Shown: positions 1-5,288 of the stretch, in pieces
How the letters are laid out: every line of letters begins with the position of its first letter
Position numbering within the stretch: the first letter of the stretch is position 1
Source: Lachnoclostridium sp. UBA739
Lineage (GTDB): Bacteria > Bacillota_A > Clostridia > Lachnospirales > Lachnospiraceae
Direction: 5' to 3'
NCBI GenBank assembly: GCA_002297865.1
Contig: DBKX01000025.1
Coordinates: 10,114-15,456 of the forward strand
DNA length: 5,343 nucleotides
The notes under the pieces: generated by a model
Told to the model about the DNA's origin: nothing
The model's database searches: none
What the model saw: only the letters and a program-made list of their open reading frames with translations
Made by a program: the position numbers and the translations under genes

Positions 1-80
1 CAACACCAAGTGTAGAACCAAGTGAAGAGCCAACACCAAGTGTAGAACCAAGTGAAGAACCAGCACCAAGTGTTGCACCA
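1..80 (+). repeat. 30-bp tandem repeat encoding the proline-rich linker
   Basis: Positions 1-30 and 31-60 are identical except for one base (G29 versus A59). A third, degenerate partial unit covers 61-80. Each unit encodes the decapeptide TPSVEPSEEP, and the last reads APSVAP. The repeat probably continues upstream of the window. Such linkers separate a catalytic domain from a binding module in secreted glycoside hydrolases. Near-identity at the DNA level points to recent expansion or ongoing slippage or recombination. Confidence 0.85.
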
Positions 81-476
81 GTAGATGGAATCAATCCTAA
101 GGTTGAAGTTACAACAAATCATAGTGGTAATATTTCGCAGGTTTACTCTATTACAAATGGAGGAAAAAAAGCATTTGATTTATCCAAACTTACTATCCGT
201 TACAACTACTCTAAAGATGGTAACAAAGCACAGCAGTTCTGGTGTGATAGTGCAGGTCTGTCCTTAAGCACAGCACCATACTATGTAAACTATTCTTCTA
301 ATGTAAAAGGTACATTTGGAGATGGATACTTAGAACTTTCTTTCGATGAAGTTTATATGATTGATGCTGGAACATTAAACGTTCAAGTAAGATGGAACCA
401 GGAAGACTGGTCAAGTTATACAAACTTCAAAGAAGGAAATGTAGAAGTTTATTATGATGGTCAGTTGATTAAGTAA
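1..476 (+). CDS. C-terminal part of a secreted protein with a CBM3 cellulose-binding module (5'-partial)
   Basis: The first complete codon is at position 3, giving 157 residues up to the TAA stop. Residues 1-26 are a Pro/Ser/Glu/Thr/Val linker made of the unit TPSVEPSEEP. Residues about 33-156 match carbohydrate-binding module family 3: TIRYNYSKDG (64-73), QQFWCDSAG (77-85), SSNVKGTF (98-105), GYLELSF (108-114), VQVRWNQEDWSSY (127-139) and a final EVYYDGQLI strand. Such modules anchor extracellular glycosidases to crystalline cellulose or related polysaccharides. Asp82, Arg130 and Trp136 appear to correspond to the planar binding strip of CipA-type CBM3, while the usual His after the Asp is Ser83. 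The stretch between DWSSY and the last strand is much shorter than in CipA. The catalytic domain must lie upstream, so the enzyme class (GH9, GH48, GH5 or other) cannot be told. The CBM3 call is firm from motif order; ligand binding is inferred. Confidence 0.87.
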   Translation, partial: TPSVEPSEEPTPSVEPSEEPAPSVAPVDGINPKVEVTTNHSGNISQVYSITNGGKKAFDLSKLTIRYNYSKDGNKAQQFWCDSAGLSLSTAPYYVNYSSNVKGTFGDGYLELSFDEVYMIDAGTLNVQVRWNQEDWSSYTNFKEGNVEVYYDGQLIK

Positions 477-506
477 TTCATAATAAAAAGAGTTTGAATT
501 TATATT

Positions 507-566
507 GGAGCTTTTGCAAAATGAGTATAAAAAACTTATGGAGCAAAGGCTCCTTTTATGCTTTTC
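507..566 (+). terminator. Intrinsic terminator after the CBM3 gene
   Basis: The arms GGAGCTTTTGC (507-517) and GCAAAGGCTCC (543-553) pair over 11 bp with one G-U wobble. Inside them, after a 3x3 internal loop, ATGAGT (521-526) pairs with ACTTAT (534-539), leaving an A-rich 7-nt loop (527-533). The stem is followed directly by TTTT and then ATGCTTTT, the expected U-rich tract. A shorter alternative hairpin (GGAGC-AAAG-GCTCC, 540-553) would have the same 3' end. It lies 30 bases after the CBM3 stop codon and separates that gene from the peptidase gene. Confidence 0.85.
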
Positions 567-603
567 TAAATCTAAAATTTATGTTACACTATCGGCGTAT
601 AAA
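562..603 (+). promoter_or_regulatory. Possible promoter for the M20 amidohydrolase gene
   Basis: The region between the terminator and the amidohydrolase gene must hold its promoter if the terminator is efficient. The best candidate is an extended -10, TGTTACACT (582-590), with T-rich sequence about 17 bases upstream (562-567) that is a poor match to TTGACA. An alternative -10 is TATAAA (598-603), with no convincing -35 at the right distance. The choice between them is uncertain. Confidence 0.35.
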
Positions 604-639
604 GATTAATGTAACCGTACACATGAAGTACATAGAAAT

Positions 640-643
640 GGAG
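640..643 (+). promoter_or_regulatory. Ribosome binding site of the M20 amidohydrolase gene
   Basis: GGAG lies 5 bases before ATG 649. This fixes the start, and the protein from there begins at the usual distance (about 15 residues) before the conserved RKHFHMHPELG motif of the family. Confidence 0.75.
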
Positions 644-648
644 ATATT

Positions 649-1800
649 ATGGATATAAACAAAGAAGCAGACTTGCTTTCTAATTATGTGGTTCGCTTAA
701 GAAAGCATTTTCACATGCATCCAGAACTAGGAATGCAGGAGTTTGAAACTTCGAGACGTATACAAGAAGAATTAAGAGACATGGAAATCCCATTTATCAA
801 GGTTGGAGAAACAGGTGTAATCGGCTTTGTAGGTAAAGGGGAAAAAGTAATTGCGTTGCGAGCCGATATGGACGCTCTTCCAATTACTGAAAGTACAGAA
901 GTAAGTTATAAGTCTCAAAACGAAGGTGTCATGCATGCTTGTGGACATGATGCACACATGGCATCTCTCCTTGGAGCAGCAAGAATTTTAAAGAAATATG
1001 AAGAGGAGTTAAATTGCACAGTAAAATTAATTTTTCAGCCTTCAGAAGAAAATTGTAAGGGTGCCAAGTTAATTAGTGATCATGGACATTTAGATGATGT
1101 AGAAGAAATCTTCGGTTTACATGTATTTGGAGATATACCTTGTGGAATTGTTAATATTCAAGAGGGACCAAGAATGGCGGCAACCGATATTTTTGAGATT
1201 CACTTAAAAGGACGTGCGGGGCATGCAGGAAAGCCACAGCAATGCGTAGATGCAACAGTAGCAGGAGCAGCATTAGTGATGAACTTGCAGACTGTTGTCA
1301 GTCGTGAATTAGACCCTAACGCCTCTGCAGTATTAACAGTAGGTAAGTTCGTTTCTGGTACTGCTCACAATATCATATCAGGAGAAGCAACCATACGTGG
1401 AACAGTGCGCACCTTTACACATGAGGATGGAAGACTAATCGAAAATGCAGTACATCGGATCGCTGAAAGCACAGCAGCATCATATCGTGCTAAAGTTCAT
1501 GTAGATTATCAGCGTTCTCTTCATCCAGAGGTTATGAATGATAAGAAAGTAACCGAGTATGCTTTAGAATGTGCTAAGAGAGTCTTGCCGGAAAACATGT
1601 TTGTTGAACAGCCTAAGATGTTTCTAGGAGAAGATTTTTCCGTATACCAGCAACGTGTGCCAGGGACGTTTGCATTCGTGGGAGCAGGGAATGAATCACT
1701 TGGAAGAGCTTACCCAAATCATCATGATAAATTTAATATTGACGAAAAAGCAGTTATTATTGCAACAAAACTATATGTGTCTTTCGCAATGTTCCAATAA
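649..1800 (+). CDS. M20D-family metallo-amidohydrolase (aminoacylase / N-acyl-amino-acid hydrolase type)
   Basis: A complete 383-residue protein, normal length for the family, without signal peptide or membrane segment, so cytosolic. Family members hydrolyse the amide bond of N-acylated amino acids, hippurate, auxin-amino acid conjugates or N-acetyl-diaminopimelate, using a Mn/Zn site. Visible motifs in order: RKHFHMHPELG (18-28), RADMDALP (71-78), MHACGHDAHM (95-104), FQPSEE (129-134), GLHV (156-159), the dimerisation-domain segment GRAGHAGKP (188-196), GTAHNIISGEATIRGTVRTF (237-256), LGEDFSVY (326-333) and PNHHDKF (356-362). By family comparison the metal ligands are Cys98, His100, Glu134, His158 and His358 or His359, with Glu133 as general base; none is missing. 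It lies between a terminated CBM3 gene and a co-directional peptide importer, suggesting it works on an imported conjugate, but the importer has its own promoter. Sequence alone cannot separate hippurate hydrolase, aminoacylase and N-acetyl-diaminopimelate deacetylase roles, so no gene symbol is given. Confidence 0.93.
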   Translation: MDINKEADLLSNYVVRLRKHFHMHPELGMQEFETSRRIQEELRDMEIPFIKVGETGVIGFVGKGEKVIALRADMDALPITESTEVSYKSQNEGVMHACGHDAHMASLLGAARILKKYEEELNCTVKLIFQPSEENCKGAKLISDHGHLDDVEEIFGLHVFGDIPCGIVNIQEGPRMAATDIFEIHLKGRAGHAGKPQQCVDATVAGAALVMNLQTVVSRELDPNASAVLTVGKFVSGTAHNIISGEATIRGTVRTFTHEDGRLIENAVHRIAESTAASYRAKVHVDYQRSLHPEVMNDKKVTEYALECAKRVLPENMFVEQPKMFLGEDFSVYQQRVPGTFAFVGAGNESLGRAYPNHHDKFNIDEKAVIIATKLYVSFAMFQ

Positions 1801-1836
1801 CATTCGCAAAATGTTGTCATATAATAAGAAAAGTTA

Positions 1837-1865
1837 TTGCAAATGTAATATTTTTGCTATATGAT
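1837..1865 (+). promoter_or_regulatory. Sigma-A-type promoter of the peptide importer operon
   Basis: The -35 box TTGCAA (1837-1842) and -10 box TATGAT (1860-1865; five of six consensus bases) are separated by 17 bases. The predicted start point near 1872 leaves a leader of about 40 bases before ATG 1914. No terminator is evident between the amidohydrolase stop and this promoter, so read-through from upstream is also possible. Confidence 0.65.
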
Positions 1866-1877
1866 ACTAGAGTATCA
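1862..1877 (+). promoter_or_regulatory. Candidate operator: 7-bp perfect inverted repeat over the -10 / start site
   Basis: TGATACT (1862-1868) and AGTATCA (1871-1877) are exact inverted repeats with a 2-base spacer. The dyad overlaps the 3' half of the -10 box and the predicted transcription start, the usual position for a repressor site. No regulator gene is in the window and I do not recognise the motif as belonging to a named family, so the regulator is unknown. Confidence 0.4.
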
Positions 1878-1900
1878 AATTGACCATTTTAGGTAGAAAC

Positions 1901-1904
1901 GAGG
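1901..1904 (+). promoter_or_regulatory. Ribosome binding site of the binding-protein gene
   Basis: GAGG lies 9 bases before ATG 1914, in an A-rich leader. The start is also supported by the Lys-Lys n-region of the signal peptide, which begins right after the Met. Confidence 0.7.
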
Positions 1905-1913
1905 ATAAGAAAA

Positions 1914-3449
1914 ATGAAAAAACATATGATATTATTCTTGGCATTTACATTTGTAATGTCTATTGCACTCAGCGGTTGCGGAGGCGATAAGAATGATGGA
2001 AATAGTGGTTCAGTTGTGGTAGGAATTACACAGGATCTTGATAGTCTTGACCCACACAAAGCGGTTGCGGCAGGAACTCATGAGGTATTGTTCAATGTAT
2101 TTGAAGGTCTGGTAAAACCAGATAGCAAAGGAAATTTAAATCCAGCTGTGGCAAGTAAATGTGAAGACAATGAAAAAGGTGATGTTTACACATTTACAAT
2201 AAGAGACGGAATCACATTCCATAATGGCGAAAAAGTCACAGCAGATGACGTTGTTTATTCCATTAAACGCGCAGGTGGTTTATTAGAGGGTGAGTCCTCT
2301 GATATTAATATTAATAAAGCACTTCAAGGTAATGTAAAATCAGTGGAAGCGAAAGATGATAGTACAGTTGTATTAACATTAAACACTCCTGATACAGAAT
2401 TACTAGCATATATGACAGAGTCTGACTGTGCGATTATTCCTGCTAACTATAATGACCAGGAAAAAACACCAGTTGGTACAGGCCCTTATAAGTTTGTGTC
2501 TTACGCCCCATTAGAAAGTTTTGTAATGACAGCGTATGATGGATATTGGAATAAAGAAGCATTCCCAAAGATTAAAGACGTAACATTTAAAATCAGCTCT
2601 AGTACAGACGCTGCATTCTTAGAGTTACAGTCTGGTGGTATTGATATCTTCCCTTATCTAACAGATGAACAGGCAAATCAGCTGTCAAAAGATCAATTTA
2701 ATGTTGAAATTGGTAACATGAACCTAGTTCAAGGTTTATTCTTAAATAATAAAGTGGAGCCATTTAATAATATAAAAGTTCGTCAGGCATTAAACTATGC
2801 AATTGATAAACAGGCAATTATCGATATGGTTGCAGGTGGTAATGGTACAATCATTGGAAGCAATATGTTCCCAGGACTTGCAGCTTATTACAATGCAGAT
2901 ATGGCGTCACAATATAAAGTAGATACAGAAAAGGCAAAAGAACTGTTAAAAGAAGCTGGATATGAAGATGGATTAACATTTACCATTACAGCACCTTCTA
3001 ACTATCAGTTCCATGTTGATACGGTACAGGTAATTGTAGAACAGTTAAAAGCAATTGGTGTAACAGCAAAACTGAATCTAGTTGACTGGTCAACATGGTT
3101 AAGCGATGTTTATCAAGCTCGTAACTATGAAGCTACTATCGTTGGTTTAGATGGAAACTTAGCTCCAAAGGATATCTTAGATCGTTACGACTCCAAAGCC
3201 AATAATAACTTTGTTAATTACAGTAATGAAGAGTATGATAAGGTATTAGAGAAAGCGGTATCTACAACAGATGAAACTGAAAAAGTTGAGAATTATAAAA
3301 AACTACAGGAAATTTTAGCGGAAGATGCAGCGTCAGTTTATATACAAGACCCTGCTAAATGTGTAGCGGTGAATAAGAAATTAGGCGGTTATCAATTCTA
3401 TCCTGTATATGTGCAGGACATGTCTAGCATGTATTTTGTAGAGAAATAG
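1914..3449 (+). CDS. Peptide ABC transporter substrate-binding lipoprotein (SBP family 5, Opp/Dpp type)
   Basis: A complete 511-residue extracytoplasmic receptor of an Opp/Dpp/Nik-class importer. Residues 1-21 form a lipoprotein signal peptide (MKKHM, a hydrophobic core, then lipobox LSGC at 19-22), so the mature protein starts at Cys22 and is tethered by lipid to the membrane. A short Gly/Asn/Ser/Asp tether follows (23-33). Family 5 landmarks: LDSLDPHKA (42-50), the signature region from YTFTIRDGITFHNGEKVTADDV into YSIKRA (92-119), VGTGPYKF (187-194), VRQALNYAIDKQAI (289-302), KAKELLKEAGY (340-350) and VDTVQVIVEQLKAIGV (368-383). Length is typical. It would capture di/oligopeptides or a related solute and deliver it to the two permeases encoded downstream. 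The ligand cannot be read from the sequence; family 5 proteins also bind nickel chelates, glutathione, opines and some oligosaccharides. It is first in its operon, behind its own promoter and ahead of a large hairpin. Confidence 0.94.
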   Translation: MKKHMILFLAFTFVMSIALSGCGGDKNDGNSGSVVVGITQDLDSLDPHKAVAAGTHEVLFNVFEGLVKPDSKGNLNPAVASKCEDNEKGDVYTFTIRDGITFHNGEKVTADDVVYSIKRAGGLLEGESSDININKALQGNVKSVEAKDDSTVVLTLNTPDTELLAYMTESDCAIIPANYNDQEKTPVGTGPYKFVSYAPLESFVMTAYDGYWNKEAFPKIKDVTFKISSSTDAAFLELQSGGIDIFPYLTDEQANQLSKDQFNVEIGNMNLVQGLFLNNKVEPFNNIKVRQALNYAIDKQAIIDMVAGGNGTIIGSNMFPGLAAYYNADMASQYKVDTEKAKELLKEAGYEDGLTFTITAPSNYQFHVDTVQVIVEQLKAIGVTAKLNLVDWSTWLSDVYQARNYEATIVGLDGNLAPKDILDRYDSKANNNFVNYSNEEYDKVLEKAVSTTDETEKVENYKKLQEILAEDAASVYIQDPAKCVAVNKKLGGYQFYPVYVQDMSSMYFVEK

Positions 3450-3499
3450 CATTTAGCCAAAGACCATGAAAAGTGCCAGGACATGGAGATGTCTAGCAT
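3411..3499 (+). repeat. Direct repeat of a palindromic element: end of binding-protein gene and intergenic hairpin core
   Basis: Copy A (3411-3430, GTGCAGGACATGTCTAGCAT) encodes the V-Q-D-M-S-S segment plus the start of the next codon near the end of the binding protein. Copy B (3473-3499) has the same bases in the same order, with one extra C after GTGC and six extra bases (GGAGAT) after GGACAT. Both copies are self-complementary (GTGC/GCAT outside, GGACAT/GTCT inside). Only in copy B do the inserted bases create a 4-nt loop that lets a real hairpin form. Agreement over 20 bases, 43 bases apart, is unlikely to be chance and suggests local duplication. Confidence 0.6.
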
Positions 3500-3514
3500 T
3501 TTTTCGTGGTCTTT
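3459..3514 (+). terminator. Large intercistronic hairpin: partial terminator or mRNA-stabilising structure
   Basis: AAAGACCA (3459-3466) pairs with TGGTCTTT (3507-3514). The stem continues through a U-G wobble, GAAAA/TTTTC (3468-3472 with 3501-3505), GTGC with GCAT after a one-base bulge, and GGACAT/ATGTCT (3479-3484 with 3489-3494) around a GGAG loop. That is about 24 pairs in all. The inner part alone (3473-3499) followed by TTTTT (3500-3504) has the form of an intrinsic terminator. It begins 10 bases after the binding-protein stop and ends 27 bases before the first permease start. In many ABC importers such a structure keeps binding-protein expression above permease expression, by attenuation or by protecting the upstream mRNA end; which applies here is inference. 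Confidence 0.75.
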
Positions 3515-3541
3515 TGTGTAAGTAAAGGATGGATTAATACG

Positions 3542-4486
3542 ATGAAGTGGATTGGGAAGAAAGTGACATCCATGATAGTAACCTTATTTTTAGTCTCAGT
3601 TATTGCATTTCTAGCTTTTGAGGTAGTTGCGGGAAATAGCATGTTGTCTAAAATGGGAATGGATGCATCACCAGAGCAGATAAAAGCTTTAGAAGAAGAA
3701 TATGGATTAAACAAGAGTCTCCCAGAACGTTACGGAGATTGGTTTGTTCATGCAATACAAGGTGATTTTGGAACATCTTATCAATACAATGTTCCAGTTA
3801 CCGATTTAGTATCAGACCGTATGGCAGTTACAGTAGGATTAGGATTACTATCAATTGTGCTCATTCTAGCGATTTCAATTCCTCTTGGACTGTTTGTGTC
3901 ACGACATGAAGGTGGAATGTGGGATCATGTTATTTCTACATTAAACCAGGTATTCATGTCCATACCGAATTTCTTTTTGGGAATGTTAATCTGTCTGGTA
4001 TTCGGAATTGTTTTTAGGTGGTTTCAGCCAGGAGCATATATTCCCATGAAACAGAGTGTGTCAGGATATTTCTCATATATCATATATCCAGCTGTCGCAA
4101 TTTCAATTCCTAAGATTGCTATGGTTGTGAAGTTCTTAAAAACGTCTGTGATAAGGCAGATGAAAATGGATTATGTACGAACTGCAAGAGGGAAAGGAAA
4201 CAGCGAACGGAACATTTTATATAACCATGTGCTTAAAAATGCACTAATTCCAGTTATTACGTTTCTTGCAATGATTCTTGCTGAGGTTTTAGCAGGAAGT
4301 ATTGTTTTGGAGCCAGTATTTAGTCTCCCAGGGCTTGGAAGACTCCTTGTTGTTTCGATTTCAAGTCGAGATTATCCAGTTGTGCAGGCAATTATACTTT
4401 ATATTGCAACAATCGTAATCGTATTAAACGGTATTGTGGATATTTTATATCAGGTATTAGACCCACGAGTGAAAGAAACCGTATAA
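3542..4486 (+). CDS. Peptide ABC transporter permease, DppB/OppB type
   Basis: A 314-residue inner-membrane permease, the first of two that form the translocation channel. About six membrane segments are visible (near residues 11-30, 98-118, 134-157, 177-196, 236-258 and 279-302). The large extracellular loop after the first segment carries the DppB-type pattern EEYGLNKSLPERYGDWF (52-68) and QGDFGTSY (73-80). The EAA loop that docks the ATPase is DYVRTARGKG followed by the hydrophilic helix to NHVLKNALIPV (210-238). SLPGLGRLL (261-269) and the C-terminal VLDPRV (305-310) are typical. I start at ATG 3542 rather than the in-frame GTG 3506: the GTG lies inside the hairpin stem, and starting at ATG gives the normal MKWIGKKV opening. 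The ribosome binding site AAAGGATGG (3524-3532) ends 9 bases upstream, slightly farther than usual. Operon order (SBP-B-C-D) supports the call. Confidence 0.93.
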   Translation: MKWIGKKVTSMIVTLFLVSVIAFLAFEVVAGNSMLSKMGMDASPEQIKALEEEYGLNKSLPERYGDWFVHAIQGDFGTSYQYNVPVTDLVSDRMAVTVGLGLLSIVLILAISIPLGLFVSRHEGGMWDHVISTLNQVFMSIPNFFLGMLICLVFGIVFRWFQPGAYIPMKQSVSGYFSYIIYPAVAISIPKIAMVVKFLKTSVIRQMKMDYVRTARGKGNSERNILYNHVLKNALIPVITFLAMILAEVLAGSIVLEPVFSLPGLGRLLVVSISSRDYPVVQAIILYIATIVIVLNGIVDILYQVLDPRVKETV

Positions 4487-4493
4487 AGGATGG
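4485..4493 (+). promoter_or_regulatory. Ribosome binding site of the second permease, overlapping the stop of the first
   Basis: AAAGGATGG overlaps the TAA stop (4484-4486) of the preceding gene and precedes ATG 4501 by 7 bases (10 from AGGA). The same nine bases occur before the first permease (3524-3532). Only 14 bases separate the two genes, so translational coupling is likely. Confidence 0.6.
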
Positions 4494-4500
4494 TAGACCA

Positions 4501-5283
4501 ATGAAAAAGAAAAGTAAAAAATATTATATTGGAATGTGTATGATGTTGGCAGTCCTGTTGCTTGTTATGGTGGGAATCTTTTATACTCCATACGATCCAA
4601 ATGCAATGGAAGCCAGTATTAAGAACATGCCTCCAAGTTTAAGTCACTGGTTCGGTACAGATAATTTTGGACGTGATATCTTAAGCCGTGTCATGGAAGG
4701 AAGCAGAATTACATTTTTTATAGCCATATGTACAGTTGCCATAGGGTGCGTAGCAGGAAGTTTCATTGGCGCTGTTACAGGTTATTTTGGTGGAATACTA
4801 GATACCGTTGTTATGCGTTTGAATGATGTTTTATTATCTTTTCCGTATATCTTATTAGGACTTGTTTTCATTAGTTTTTTAGGCGTTGGACGATATAACA
4901 TTATCATTGCGATGGGAATTATGTTTATTCCTAGTTTTGCCAGAGTGGTGCGAAGTGAATTTGTGATTCAGAAAGAATTAGATTATGTAAAAAATGCTAG
5001 GCTTATGGGAGCAAGTCATTTTCGCATTATGTTTGTGCATATACTTCCTAATACACTGCCTATCATATTATCAGCCATTACAATAGGATTTAACAATGCC
5101 GTATTAACAGAAGCAGCCCTAAGCTTTCTTGGATTAGGGGTTCAGCCGCCAGATCCGAGCTTGGGAAGAATGCTGTCAGAGGCACAGGCGTATCTGACCA
5201 ATGCACCTTGGTATGCCCTTGCACCAGGTCTTATGATTATTTTTACAGTACTTGGATTTAGTTTGATAAATGAAAGGGAGTGA
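4501..5283 (+). CDS. Peptide ABC transporter permease, DppC/OppC type
   Basis: A 260-residue second channel subunit. A short basic N-terminus (MKKKSKK) leads into membrane segment 1 (about 9-29). The OppC N-terminal landmarks follow: YTPYDPNA (28-35) and HWFGTDNFGRDILSR (49-63). Further segments lie near 70-95, 108-129, 132-150, 184-205 and 236-256. The EAA loop for ATPase contact is DYVKNARLMGASHFRIMFVH with LPNTLPII following (161-189). ALSFLGLGVQPPDPSLGRML (206-225) is a hallmark of the family. The protein stops soon after the last membrane segment (TVLGFSLINERE), whereas most family members continue with a GEGLRDALDPR-like tail, so about 10 residues are missing. The stop overlaps the spacing of the next gene's ribosome binding site. 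Whether this is natural or a late mutation cannot be decided here; every core motif is intact, so I treat it as functional. Confidence 0.92.
   Translation: MKKKSKKYYIGMCMMLAVLLLVMVGIFYTPYDPNAMEASIKNMPPSLSHWFGTDNFGRDILSRVMEGSRITFFIAICTVAIGCVAGSFIGAVTGYFGGILDTVVMRLNDVLLSFPYILLGLVFISFLGVGRYNIIIAMGIMFIPSFARVVRSEFVIQKELDYVKNARLMGASHFRIMFVHILPNTLPIILSAITIGFNNAVLTEAALSFLGLGVQPPDPSLGRMLSEAQAYLTNAPWYALAPGLMIIFTVLGFSLINERE
5276..5280 (+). promoter_or_regulatory. Ribosome binding site of the ATPase gene, inside the end of the permease gene
   Basis: GGGAG within the last sense codons of the second permease precedes ATG 5289 by 8 bases. The two genes are separated by only 5 bases, indicating one transcript and likely translational coupling. 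Confidence 0.7.
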
Positions 5284-5288
5284 GACAC

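Noticed and set aside
85..267. A 60-codon plus-strand open frame within the CBM3 gene
   Set aside because: It lies in another frame of the CBM3 coding sequence, which has clear family motifs; no ribosome binding site or recognisable domain supports it.
609..633. ATGTA/TACAT and GTAC/GTAC short dyads in the leader of the M20D gene
   Set aside because: Only four to five A/T-rich pairs each; such dyads are expected by chance, with no riboswitch-like or T-box-like pattern.
772..957. A 61-codon minus-strand open frame
   Set aside because: It is antisense to the best conserved motifs of the M20D gene and has no recognisable features.
1788..1804. AATGTT-CCAAT-AACATT inverted repeat across the M20D stop codon as a terminator
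   Set aside because: Six A/T-rich pairs with mismatches on both sides and no following T run, too weak for an intrinsic terminator; I list none between these genes.
1655..1864. A 69-codon plus-strand open frame running past the end of the M20D gene
   Set aside because: Most of it overlaps the M20D gene in another frame, and the rest covers the promoter region of the importer; no plausible start signal or domain.
3506..3541. GTG start 12 codons upstream for the first permease
   Set aside because: The GTG is inside the hairpin stem, and the extra residues (MVFCVSKGWINT) do not resemble a DppB N-terminus; ATG 3542 gives a normal one.
3493..3714. A 73-codon minus-strand open frame
   Set aside because: Antisense to the hairpin and the first permease; its sequence shows no family motifs.
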